In this document: piece after piece, positions 7,484-14,805 of the stretch
Layout: each line of letters opens with the position of its first letter
Position numbering within the stretch: position 1 is the first letter of the stretch
Source of the DNA: Crossiella sp. SN42
GTDB taxonomy: Bacteria > Actinomycetota > Actinomycetes > Mycobacteriales > Pseudonocardiaceae
NCBI RefSeq assembly: GCF_023897065.1
Contig: NZ_JAMHIV010000004.1
Span: 124,001-188,000 of the forward strand
DNA: 64,000 bases
Direction: 5' to 3'
Program-made: the position numbers and the translations under genes
Notes under the pieces: generated by a model
Told to the model about the DNA's origin: nothing
Databases searched by the model: none
Seen by the model: the letters and a program-made list of their open reading frames with translations, nothing else

Positions 7484-8796
7484 GCCTTGACCACCGCGCC
7501 GAGCTTGCTGGTCAGCTCCGCAACTTCGCTCTTGCGCTGGTGCGGCTCGGCCAGCGTTTGCAGCGTGCGGAGATCGTCAGCCGCGCGTCGGGATCGGACC
7601 GGGCCTGTCCAGTCCAACGCCTGCCGCCCCAGTGTGGCTGCCTCGATCGGGTCGCCGGTCGCCATGATCAGGGACGCCAGCTTGATCTGGCTGATCATGC
7701 GGGATCGTGCGTGTCGGTCGTCGTGTCCGGCCACGGCGGCAGCGAGGCGGTTGCGTGCCTCGGTGGCGAATCTCCCAGCCATGGCCGTGTCCCACAGGGC
7801 GTGTCCGGTGTCGCCGTAGTGCTGGGCGGCGTCGTAGTAGGCCATCCACGGTGGGTCGTTGTGGGGACGGGCGCGGGCGAAAGCCTCATCCGCCGCGCCG
7901 ACGGCTGCTGCGGCCTCTTCGACCCGGCGAAGTTTGGCCAGCGCCCGTGCCCGCGCTGTGTGGAGCATGGCCAGCTCGGTCCCGGTCAGCCGGTCTGAGC
8001 GCACTAGCGCAAGTTCGGCTTGGGTCAGCCCGGTGTCGGGATCGCCGCACCAGATGGAATGCCGGGCCATCGACGAGAGAACTTTCGCGCGCAGGTGCCA
8101 GTCTGCGCTGTCCTCGGCACAGCGCAGCGCGAAGGTGAACATGCGTCGGGCATCGTCGTGGGCGTAGCTGTCGAAGGCCATGAAAGCGGCCACGTGGGCG
8201 AGGTAACCCACAGCGGATTGCAGTTCGTGTTCGACGGCGGGCGCGCACCGGGCGTTGAGCAGTTCGACGCAGTAGCGCAACTGGGCGACAACGGCTTCCC
8301 GGATCAACCCACTGCCGTAGGTGGCGTCCCAGTTTGCGAAGACGCCCGCGAGTTCGCGAACCTCTGCGACTTCGGCCGGCCCGACTACCGAGGGTACGGG
8401 CGCGGGTTGCGGGTTCTGGAAAAGTTCAGTGGGTCTCGACTGACCTAGGGCCACTCCGGCGGTCATCCCGACTGCGGCCCGGAGGAACTGCTGACGGTCC
8501 ACAGGAGCAGTAGAACGGGTACGGCGTGGTCGATGGAACCCCAGTTCTGCGTCGGTCTCGACCTGGAGGGCAGCTCGAAAGGCCGCCCTGCGGACAGCCT
8601 CGCGCGGGCGACCGATGACACCCTGTTCCAGCTTGGCGATGGTGTCGTAGGTGACCGGCGGGGCCTTCGGGTCCAGCTTGAACAGCCGTTTATTGACGAG
8701 ATCGGCCAGCTCCTGGCGCGAAAGCGCCTGGTCCGGTGCGTTGGGCGACTTCATCGCCTCGCGCCGCGTGATGAGATCGAGGTTCGGTGCTGGCAC
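7480..8796 (-). CDS. XRE-family regulator with TPR-like C-terminus
   Basis: 438 residues from a GTG at 8796 with a strong GGGAGG site five bases upstream; the longer frame has none. Residues about 12-70 form a Cro/C1-type HTH (LSRQELADLVNKRL, then YDTIAKLEQG). A linker with an RRxFL-like segment follows (DRQQFLRAAVGMTAGVALG), then a long alpha-helical TPR-like domain to the end. Such regulators usually sense a peptide or small ligand through the TPR region. Translationally coupled to the APH-fold kinase. Confidence 0.85.
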   Translation of the reverse strand: MPAPNLDLITRREAMKSPNAPDQALSRQELADLVNKRLFKLDPKAPPVTYDTIAKLEQGVIGRPREAVRRAAFRAALQVETDAELGFHRPRRTRSTAPVDRQQFLRAAVGMTAGVALGQSRPTELFQNPQPAPVPSVVGPAEVAEVRELAGVFANWDATYGSGLIREAVVAQLRYCVELLNARCAPAVEHELQSAVGYLAHVAAFMAFDSYAHDDARRMFTFALRCAEDSADWHLRAKVLSSMARHSIWCGDPDTGLTQAELALVRSDRLTGTELAMLHTARARALAKLRRVEEAAAAVGAADEAFARARPHNDPPWMAYYDAAQHYGDTGHALWDTAMAGRFATEARNRLAAAVAGHDDRHARSRMISQIKLASLIMATGDPIEAATLGRQALDWTGPVRSRRAADDLRTLQTLAEPHQRKSEVAELTSKLGAVVKA

Positions 8797-9126
8797 GGAG
8801 TCCTCCCTGACGTGCGGTGTCCAGTTTGGCACTTTCCGTAGCCGTCCGAAACGGGCGAGCATCCGGGAAAACATCCAGAAAAGATCCAGGCTGTCTGCCA
8901 CTTGACATCCAGGCTAAGTGGTGTTCCGTGATCAACGGCACTCGGTGAGGCTGGGGTATGAACAGCGCGGCAGGCCGTGCAGGCGAGTTTCCAACCAGAA
9001 GATCCGACGAGGGTTGGCGCGGTCATCGTCCCTGTTCAGCCGAGTGAGGCAAGCCAGGCTCCATGCCTGACGGAGCATCGTCCACTCGGTCCCGGCAGAC
9101 GACTGACGACCTGCGAGGAGTTCGCT
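8797..9126. other. Divergent intergenic region
   Basis: 330 bases between the XRE regulator and the small-gene run starting at 9127. TTGACA occurs near 8903 but without a well-spaced -10 on the plus strand. It should hold promoters for both directions; no operator palindrome is obvious. Confidence 0.4.
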
Positions 9127-9375
9127 ATGCCTGTCGATCAGGGTGCCCCGGTAACGCCGGTCCTCCCCCCGAGGGCAAAGACGTTGCCGTGCTACGACGC
9201 CTCCGACCGGAGACGGCGCATGCACTTCATTCCGGAAGGGACCGGGGGCACGCTCCTGGTGCCGCCGGGAGAGACCGCGAGGCTCGACGCCGCGGAGTTG
9301 TCGGAGCTTGCCGACCTCATGGGCGAGCACGCCCGCACGCTCCCCGAAGTGCCCACCCCTCGGGGTGGTGCGTGA
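9127..9375 (+). CDS. Hypothetical 82-residue protein
   Basis: The start ATG follows a perfect GAGGAG site six bases upstream. Proline-rich N-terminus, then GTLLVPPGETARLDAAELSE and a helical C-terminus. Overlaps the next gene by one base (TGATG), so the two are coupled. First gene of a plus-strand run that ends in the deaminase toxin and immunity genes. Family not recognised. Confidence 0.7.
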   Translation: MPVDQGAPVTPVLPPRAKTLPCYDASDRRRRMHFIPEGTGGTLLVPPGETARLDAAELSELADLMGEHARTLPEVPTPRGGA

Positions 9376-9584
9376 TGTGGCCGGTCAAACACGCGGTCTC
9401 CGTCAGCCTGAATACCCAACTGCGGGTCTACCAGTTCGGCGAGGACGCGGCGGCACTCGACCTGGCACGCAAGGACGGCGTTCGGTCCCTCCTGGGCCTC
9501 ATCGTGCTCCTGGAGAAGCACCGGCCGGACGAAGACGGGTTGTGCGAGCGGTGCGCTACGGATGACCGGCCTGTCTGGCGCTGA
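9375..9584 (+). CDS. Hypothetical 69-residue protein with CERC motif
   Basis: Begins on the A of the preceding stop codon. The sequence is beta then helix (VSVSLNTQLRVYQFGEDAAA) and ends with a CERC dyad near the C-terminus. A single CxxC suggests half a zinc site or a redox pair. Not recognised. Confidence 0.65.
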   Translation: MWPVKHAVSVSLNTQLRVYQFGEDAAALDLARKDGVRSLLGLIVLLEKHRPDEDGLCERCATDDRPVWR

Positions 9585-9723
9585 CTGCGTCGCCACCGCG
9601 ACCCGGTTCCCTGTCGTGCTTACCCGCTTGTGTTCGCTGACCTCCACGACGGCCGGCATGGGCGGCACAGCCCGCCAACCCCGAGACCGCTGGCCACCGC
9701 CGCGTGAGGTCACCGCGGTAACC

Positions 9724-9790
9724 CGGTCGGTGCCGCCATCCCCCGCCCGCGTCCCTCTCCCACAGCTCGACGCGGGGGCGGCACCGACCG
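9724..9790. repeat. 14-bp perfect inverted repeat with 39-base loop
   Basis: CGGTCGGTGCCGCC at 9724-9737 pairs with its exact complement at 9777-9790. It lies in a 245-base gap between coding genes, about 40 bases before a small membrane-peptide gene. No T-tract follows, so it is not a classical terminator. It could be an RNA leader structure, an operator pair, or a transfer/replication site of an integrative element. Confidence 0.6.
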
Positions 9791-9829
9791 TCTAGCACCG
9801 AGTTTCCTTGAGTACGAACAGGATTGCCC

Positions 9830-9973
9830 ATGCAGGTCTCAACCGGCCGCTACCAGGTGCCGCTGATGCTCGGGGCACCGACGGACTTCGTCCTGGGGTG
9901 CATTGTGGTTTTGGCGAGCGCCGTCGCGCTTGCCGTGACCATCACGCTCGTTGTCCGGGAGATCGGCAAGTGA
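9830..9973 (+). CDS. 47-residue single-pass membrane peptide
   Basis: The ATG at 9830 follows AGGA six bases upstream. The peptide is a short polar head (MQVSTGRYQVPLMLGAPTD), one hydrophobic helix (FVLGCIVVLASAVALAVTIT) and a short tail. Its TGA overlaps the GTG of the next gene by four bases. Small membrane peptides like this are common in actinomycete conjugative elements and toxin loci; no specific role can be given. Confidence 0.65.
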   Translation: MQVSTGRYQVPLMLGAPTDFVLGCIVVLASAVALAVTITLVVREIGK

Positions 9974-10197
9974 CCGCTGACGCGAATCTGTTGTGGTGCA
10001 ACAGCTTGCGGGACCGCGAGACGCACGCGTTCACCGGGTTCGCTAGCTACACGGACCTGCCCGACCAGGCGACGTCCTATTGCGGCAAGACGTTTGACAA
10101 GACCGAGCTTGTCCCTCGCCAGGGTGGAGCACCGTGCATGGGGTGCCTCGGTGCCGGTGTTATTTCCCGCACGATCCCAGGAATCAGTTCTACGTAA
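9970..10197 (+). CDS. 75-residue zinc-binding small protein
   Basis: GTG start overlapping the previous stop (GTGA), with GGAG eight bases upstream. Cysteines at the N-terminus (LLWC), in the middle (SYCGK) and in a C-terminal CMGC form a plausible four-cysteine zinc site. Coupled to the membrane peptide. Family not named. Confidence 0.65.
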   Translation: MTADANLLWCNSLRDRETHAFTGFASYTDLPDQATSYCGKTFDKTELVPRQGGAPCMGCLGAGVISRTIPGISST

Positions 10198-10308
10198 GGC
10201 TTCCCGGTCGGCCGCTGTCTTCCGCCCATACCGCGGCTGGTCGGGAAAGGGGTCGTGGGCGGCTGCACGGCGCGGGTCGCCCACGGCCCCACCCAAAACG
10301 CATGAAGG
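10198..10308. other. Short structured intergenic region
   Basis: 111 bases containing an 8-bp inverted repeat, CGTGGGCG at 10254-10261 and CGCCCACG at 10278-10285, with a weaker pairing (TTCCCG with CGGGAA) just upstream. Two adjacent hairpins could form in the RNA. It may be an attenuator or processing site. Confidence 0.35.
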
Positions 10309-10314
10309 ATGACC

Positions 10315-10689
10315 ATGAACAACGAGCTGGGCCGCGCCATCGCGGTCAGCGTCTGCCTGCTGGTGCCCCGCCTGGTCGAGCCTGCGGCCCTGCGCCCCTT
10401 CGAGATCGACCCGCTCATCCGGCCCGAGTACATCCTTGGCCTGCTGCTCCACCACCCGATCAACGCCGACGCAGGCGATGCGGTCTACGGATGGAACCGC
10501 ATCTTCCGGGGCCGCCGGGTGGCCTCGGCCATCCGGACGTGGCACCTGATCCACGTCCACGACTACGACCAGTCCACGATCGCCCACCTGGACAGCGTTC
10601 CGGCGTTGGACGTGGGGCGCGCGCTCACCCTGGCCCGCGAGTTCCAACCCAGCTTGCCTGACCCAGTTAGTTTGATCAACAACAGCTAG
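10315..10689 (+). CDS. Hypothetical 124-residue protein
   Basis: The ATG at 10315 has AGGA five bases upstream; an in-frame ATG at 10309 is less well placed. The sequence is mixed alpha/beta with YGWNRIFRGRRVASAIRTWH in the middle and no membrane segment. Part of the small-gene run leading to the RbpA-like and toxin genes. Not recognised. Confidence 0.65.
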   Translation: MNNELGRAIAVSVCLLVPRLVEPAALRPFEIDPLIRPEYILGLLLHHPINADAGDAVYGWNRIFRGRRVASAIRTWHLIHVHDYDQSTIAHLDSVPALDVGRALTLAREFQPSLPDPVSLINNS

Positions 10690-10709
10690 ATCTTAAGGGG
10701 GACAAGCAA

Positions 10710-11144
10710 ATGAACTTCGATGTCCTAGATGCCCTACCGGCCGACTACTGCCAAGACATGATCGACAAGGCTGTCCACAGTCTGCCGATCGAGGACTTGG
10801 AGGTCGGCCTCGCCAAGCTGGACCAGATCATCGCCATGGTCGGAAGCACCTACCGCGCAATGCCGATGTACTCGTTGAGCAACAGGATCCTTCAACTCGG
10901 CCACCTCCACGAGCACCTCGTGACAGTCCTCCGTATGTGCCGCGAACAAGAATTCGACCTTCCAATCGACCTGGTGATGGCGAAGAAGGAGATGGCCGAA
11001 CGTCGGGCCACGGCCGCCGAAGCCAGCAAGCCTGCCGACGAGGACGGCTCCGGCTCGGTCGACGCGCCCGCCCCAGCCGCCGCGGAAGCCGCCGAGGTCG
11101 GTAGCGAGCAGCCCAGCACGCCGGGAGCGGAAGGCGCGGAGTGA
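10710..11144 (+). CDS. Hypothetical helical protein with acidic Ala/Pro-rich tail
   Basis: 144 residues after a strong GGGGG-type ribosome site. Residues 1-100 are helical; about 101-144 is a disordered, acidic Ala/Glu/Pro tail. Its stop overlaps the GTG of the RbpA-like gene by four bases, implying co-translation. The tail resembles flexible linkers of protein-docking factors. Function unknown. Confidence 0.7.
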   Translation: MNFDVLDALPADYCQDMIDKAVHSLPIEDLEVGLAKLDQIIAMVGSTYRAMPMYSLSNRILQLGHLHEHLVTVLRMCREQEFDLPIDLVMAKKEMAERRATAAEASKPADEDGSGSVDAPAPAAAEAAEVGSEQPSTPGAEGAE

Positions 11145-11497
11145 GCGACTTGCGGTTACGAGGGTGGCGACTGAGTGGCCACGTCAGCTACGAGCAGGAG
11201 TACGACGCGGGCGCGGCAACCAAGTCGATCGCCTACGACTGCCCGAAGGGCTGCACGTTCACCATCCCCTTCGCCGAGGACGCCGAGGTCCCGCCGACGT
11301 GGGAATGCCGGCATCACGGCGCCGAGAGCGCCTGCGCGGTTCGGGAGAACGAGCCGGAGCCCAAGAAGGTCAAGCCACCCCGCACGCACTGGGACATGTT
11401 GCTGGAGCGGCGAAGCATCGACGAGTTGGAGGAGTTGTTGAACGAAAAGCTGGCCGAACGGGCGGCTGAACGTCGGCCACCCAGGAGGAACCGATGA
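11141..11497 (+). CDS. RbpA-family RNA polymerase-binding protein paralogue
   Basis: 118 residues with the RbpA layout. N-terminal tail; core with YDCPKGC (about 29-35) and WECRHHG (about 51-57); basic linker KKVKPPRTHWDMLLERRS; C-terminal sigma-interaction helices DELEELLNEKLAERA. RbpA binds RNA polymerase and the principal sigma factor and stabilises the open complex. The zinc ligands are altered: CxxxC plus CxH instead of the CxxxH plus CxxC of Streptomyces RbpA. Lying inside a mobile-looking operon, this is likely an accessory copy rather than the housekeeping gene, perhaps directing host polymerase. Starts with GTG overlapping the previous stop. Confidence 0.85.
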   Translation: MSDLRLRGWRLSGHVSYEQEYDAGAATKSIAYDCPKGCTFTIPFAEDAEVPPTWECRHHGAESACAVRENEPEPKKVKPPRTHWDMLLERRSIDELEELLNEKLAERAAERRPPRRNR

Positions 11498-12303
11498 AGC
11501 CAGCACCGACACGTAAAGCACTCGCCAAGCTCCACAAGTCCGCGGCCACCTCCAGCACGAACGTGGAGCTGATCACGAAGTGCCTGCTCGGCGTCCTGGA
11601 TGTCATGGACGCCACCGCAGGCACAGCCAATGACTTCGATCTGGAGCAGCTGGAAGACCTGGGCATCGAACTTGACGAAGTGCTGGGCTGGCTGACCAGC
11701 GCCTTCCCCAAGCTGGTCGAGATCGCCGTGTTGGTGCGCTCGGCTGCGGCAGAGCTGCAAATCCGCCATGACGCGGGCAACGCACCTGTGGCGAGGTCGG
11801 CGGACTGGATCGACGAGTTCCGGACCCTGAGTCGGCAGTTCACCAGCGCGGCAGCGAACCTCCAGCAGTTCAGCACCGGCACCCTCCCGGAGCCGAGGCC
11901 CGACCTCGCAGCACACCAGTTGGCCGAGCAGGGCGTCAGGTTCACGCGGCCCGAACTCGATCGGGCCTTCGCCGCGGCCGACCTCGCGCTGACCCAGGAC
12001 CTGACCACGAAGGAGCTGGCCGCCGCTGAGGACGACTTCACCGAGGCCGCCGCCGAGCTGAAGCAACTGCGCGCCGGTCGTGCCCTGCGCAAGCCCACCG
12101 TGACCGTCGAGGAGTTCGGCAAGGGCCACGAGCGCTACACCTTGGCCTTGGACACCTTGGCCAGCAAGTTCAAGGAGCACGAGGCGGTTCTGGTCTCGAC
12201 GGCACTGCGCGTGCTCCAGGAGATCGAACCCAGCCTGAAACTCGTGCGGCCCGGCAAGGGCCGGGGCCGCCGAGCTGCTGAGCAAGGAGCCGACGTTGAG
12301 TGA
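11494..12303 (+). CDS. Hypothetical helical-bundle protein
   Basis: 269 residues, nearly all helical, starting with ATG four bases inside the RbpA-like stop (ATGA). Long amphipathic segments (FTSAAANLQQFSTG, LAAAEDDFTEAAAELKQL) suggest a coiled-coil bundle. The C-terminal 20 residues are basic. No enzyme motif. Its position between the RbpA paralogue and the toxin suggests a structural or chaperone role in the same unit. Confidence 0.7.
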   Translation: MKPAPTRKALAKLHKSAATSSTNVELITKCLLGVLDVMDATAGTANDFDLEQLEDLGIELDEVLGWLTSAFPKLVEIAVLVRSAAAELQIRHDAGNAPVARSADWIDEFRTLSRQFTSAAANLQQFSTGTLPEPRPDLAAHQLAEQGVRFTRPELDRAFAAADLALTQDLTTKELAAAEDDFTEAAAELKQLRAGRALRKPTVTVEEFGKGHERYTLALDTLASKFKEHEAVLVSTALRVLQEIEPSLKLVRPGKGRGRRAAEQGADVE

Positions 12304-12640
12304 TTGCCTGGACCTGTTGGACATCCCGCCCGCCCTGCTGGGCCGGGTCCTCCTGGCCATCTACACCAGCGACGAGGCGCACGCGGTAGGCAGGTCGGCA
12401 GTCGACGTGGTGCACGGTGCCCACAACCTCTGGACGGTCGGCGCTGCCGCCGGAACCCGCTCCTCCCCACCGGCCGACTCCGACGCCGAGGAAGCGGTCA
12501 CCGCCCTGCGACAGCTGCTCGAACGGCGCGCGACCTTCGAGCAAGAGCTGGAGGACTACCGCGCGCTCGTCATCGAGACTGTGGAGGACTTCAGGGACCA
12601 GGTGCAGGCGCACGGCACAGCACCGGACTGGCTCTGCTGA
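12296..12640 (+). CDS. Hypothetical 114-residue protein
   Basis: A TTG start is preferred: AAGGAG lies seven bases upstream, and it overlaps the previous gene by eight bases. Helical, with an unstructured Ala/Ser/Pro centre and a C-terminal helix QELEDYRALVIETVEDFRD. Could be a chaperone or adaptor for the neighbouring toxin; that is inference from position only. Confidence 0.65.
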   Translation: MSDCLDLLDIPPALLGRVLLAIYTSDEAHAVGRSAVDVVHGAHNLWTVGAAAGTRSSPPADSDAEEAVTALRQLLERRATFEQELEDYRALVIETVEDFRDQVQAHGTAPDWLC

Positions 12641-12696
12641 GCACGGTCTGTCGGGCCTGGGTGTCACCATGAGGTGTCAGCCGGGGAAGGGGGGCC

Positions 12697-13521
12697 ATGA
12701 GCGGCGACCTCGCCAAAATCATCAAAGCGCTGCACCAGGTGCTGGCCACCGTCGAGAAGGCCGAGAAGGCGATCGGCAAGGCCGATGACCTGCTAGACGA
12801 CACGGTCAGGTTCTTCCGCGAGCCGCTGGCCGGTGCGGAAGTCGAGGCGGAGGTCTTCGGCCTCATCGAGCAGGGACAGATGGGGCTGCGCCAGGCCCTG
12901 CCCCTGTGCTCCCGAGCCGACGAAGCCGTAGGCCGCATCCTCGCCACCGCCAGCCCTGGCGCGGCGAGTGCCCCCGCGACGACCACCCCCAGGCCGGACC
13001 CGCCGTCGCGGAGCGTGCCCCACCCCTCCACCCTGCCCAAGCCCTTGATGGACCGCGCCCTAGACCCGGCCTGGGCGCGGGAACAGCAGGCGAAGCTGGC
13101 CGACCGCACCAGCGATACGGCCACCACCGGGTTGTTGACCGTGCCGGGCGGGGACGACCTCTACATCACCAGCGGGTTTCCCCGCCCCCAGCAAGGACAG
13201 CCACTCACTGAGGTCGACCGCGCCGAGCTTGACCGGCTCCACCGCGTTGAGCTGACGTTGCGGACCAGCGGGTTCGCCGCGACGCTGCCGGACCGTGGGC
13301 AGCTGGCCGTCACTGGCCACGTTGAGGTCAAGGCCGCCTCGATCATGCGCGAACTGGGCCTGACCTTCGGCAAGATGGCGATCAACCACACGGCGGTCTG
13401 CCGCGGCCCCTACGGCTGTGTGGAGGCTGTGCCGATGTTGCTTCCGCAGGGCTCCATGCTGGTGGTGTGGGAGCGCGGGGCGACCGAACCGATAGTCCTG
13501 AAGGGAAAGGCGACGCCGTGA
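12697..13521 (+). CDS. SCP1.201/DddA-like cytidine deaminase toxin
   Basis: 274 residues in three parts: an N-terminal helical domain (1-88), a Pro/Ser-rich linker (about 89-115), and a C-terminal deaminase domain (about 150-274). The deaminase signature is TGHVEVKAA with zinc ligand His208 and catalytic Glu210, then VCRGPYGC with zinc ligands Cys235 and Cys241, followed by LLPQGSMLVVW. This pattern fits the SCP1.201-like branch that includes the double-stranded DNA deaminase DddA. The next gene is an Imm1-type immunity protein, the usual partner. There is no signal peptide; the N-terminal domain may mediate export or docking. DNA as substrate is inferred from the family. Confidence 0.82.
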   Translation: MSGDLAKIIKALHQVLATVEKAEKAIGKADDLLDDTVRFFREPLAGAEVEAEVFGLIEQGQMGLRQALPLCSRADEAVGRILATASPGAASAPATTTPRPDPPSRSVPHPSTLPKPLMDRALDPAWAREQQAKLADRTSDTATTGLLTVPGGDDLYITSGFPRPQQGQPLTEVDRAELDRLHRVELTLRTSGFAATLPDRGQLAVTGHVEVKAASIMRELGLTFGKMAINHTAVCRGPYGCVEAVPMLLPQGSMLVVWERGATEPIVLKGKATP

Positions 13522-13979
13522 CCGAGACCGTGGTGAGTGCGCTGGTGAACAACCGGCTGCGGTACGCGCGCCAGCCCAGCGAGGTTGAGGCGCTGCTGGC
13601 CGAGGCGCTGTCCCCGGGCGCGGGGGTCGTGCAGTGGTTCGTCTCCGACCGGGAGGCATCCACGGGCACCGACGGCAGGCAGCGGTACTACCCGGATGTC
13701 AGGCTGTTGACCTCGGTCGGGGAGGACGGGGTGTCAGCAGCGGTGAGCTACCTCGCTCCCAAGTCCGAGGAGTTCCCGGACGGGGTGCTCGTGGACTCAC
13801 TCGCCGAGCAGCTGTCGCCCGAACCGGTCGAGCTGACGTTTGACTGGCAGTCGGGCCTGACGTTTCCCGAGACGGCCGCGGTGCCGATCGCAGCGGTTGA
13901 GGAGGCGGTGCGGGAGTTCTGCCGGACCGGCGGGAGGCAGCCAACGGCGGTCCGGTGGCAGCCTGGCCAGCACATCTAG
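13518..13979 (+). CDS. Imm1-family immunity protein
   Basis: 153 residues; the GTG start overlaps the toxin stop by four bases, so toxin and antidote are co-translated. The sequence has the Imm1 style: N-terminal beta-strand region, helix VEALLAEAL, strands around VVQWFVSD and YYPDVRLLTS, and a C-terminal helix AAVEEAVREFC. Imm1 proteins neutralise SCP1.201-like deaminases by binding the active site. Recognition rests on position plus overall pattern. Confidence 0.75.
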   Translation: MTETVVSALVNNRLRYARQPSEVEALLAEALSPGAGVVQWFVSDREASTGTDGRQRYYPDVRLLTSVGEDGVSAAVSYLAPKSEEFPDGVLVDSLAEQLSPEPVELTFDWQSGLTFPETAAVPIAAVEEAVREFCRTGGRQPTAVRWQPGQHI

Positions 13980-14159
13980 GCTCTGAGCAGCTCTCCGGCA
14001 AGCTCCAGCAGCCGAGGCCCCGACACGGCCGCCCACGCCGGGCTGGCTCAAGCGCCCCACGAACTCCTCGAGGTCAGCGGCCGTGGCGACGGTGAACTCG
14101 GCGGCGGCACCGGTGCCATTACCGGGAAGTACCCGCCGCTGGGCCCAGAGTGTGGCCAC
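13976..14159 (-). pseudogene. Frameshifted short gene convergent with the immunity gene
   Basis: GTG at 14159 with GGAGGAGG upstream opens a frame (ATLWAQRRVLPG, then AAAEFTVATAADLEEFVGRL) that loses sense near 14040. The adjacent frame continues as GPRLLELAGELLRA and stops at 13976, overlapping the immunity gene's stop. One extra base in a C-run would explain it. The N-terminal pattern is reminiscent of the start of Imm1 proteins, so it may be a decayed second immunity gene. A sequencing error is also possible. Confidence 0.45.
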
Positions 14160-14339
14160 CGCCTGCACCTCCTCCTGCCGCTATACCCGCCGGCCAGGCC
14201 CACCGTGGCAGCCGGGCAGATGATCTTGCAGACTCACGAGCGCAGGCCTTGGACAGGGAGACGCTCAACAAGGTCGCAGCCGTGCACGGCAACGCGGTGC
14301 TCGCTGGTCAGATCGCCACCGCGTCGCCCTGCGGTGTGC

Positions 14340-14633
14340 TCAGCTCTTGGCCAGCCGGTTGACAAACTCCATGGCCTCCTTGGGCTCCGCCTGGGTCAGG
14401 ACGCGGTACAGCTCGGCAGCCTCGACGCGGCGTCTGCGCAACACCAGTGTGCGCACGGCATCGTGCTCGGGCAGCGGGATGCCGTGCTTGAGGTAGAGCG
14501 CGTTGGTCTTCTCCTCCAAGTAGGTCAGCCTCTTGTCCAGCAACCGGTCCCGGCGCCGTTCTGCTCCGACGATCAGGCCGTAGCCAACGATCACGACTGC
14601 CACGATCGTCAGCGACAGCAACACAATGTCCAC
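14340..14633 (-). CDS. Small membrane protein with ribosomal L7/L12-like C-terminal motif
   Basis: 97 residues. One N-terminal membrane helix (VLLSLTIVAVVIVGYGLIVG), a charged helix, then AVRTLVLRRRRVEAAELYRV, which resembles the L7/L12 C-terminal helix-turn-helix found in many small actinobacterial proteins. GTG start after AAAGG. Cytoplasmic C-terminus likely. No defined role. Confidence 0.65.
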   Translation of the reverse strand: MDIVLLSLTIVAVVIVGYGLIVGAERRRDRLLDKRLTYLEEKTNALYLKHGIPLPEHDAVRTLVLRRRRVEAAELYRVLTQAEPKEAMEFVNRLAKS

Positions 14634-14805
14634 AGTGGACCTTTCTGCGGTTGGTCACCCGGCTTCGGGCGACGGCGAGAACTCCAGGAGTGCATGGCCA
14701 CGCCCGCAAGGAGCCGGCGGGTCTGGTTACGTCGACGATCGCTTCGGCCGACGGCATGGTGACACGCCTGTGGCCCATCAGGCACGTGAGCGACTTCGCA
14801 CGCGG

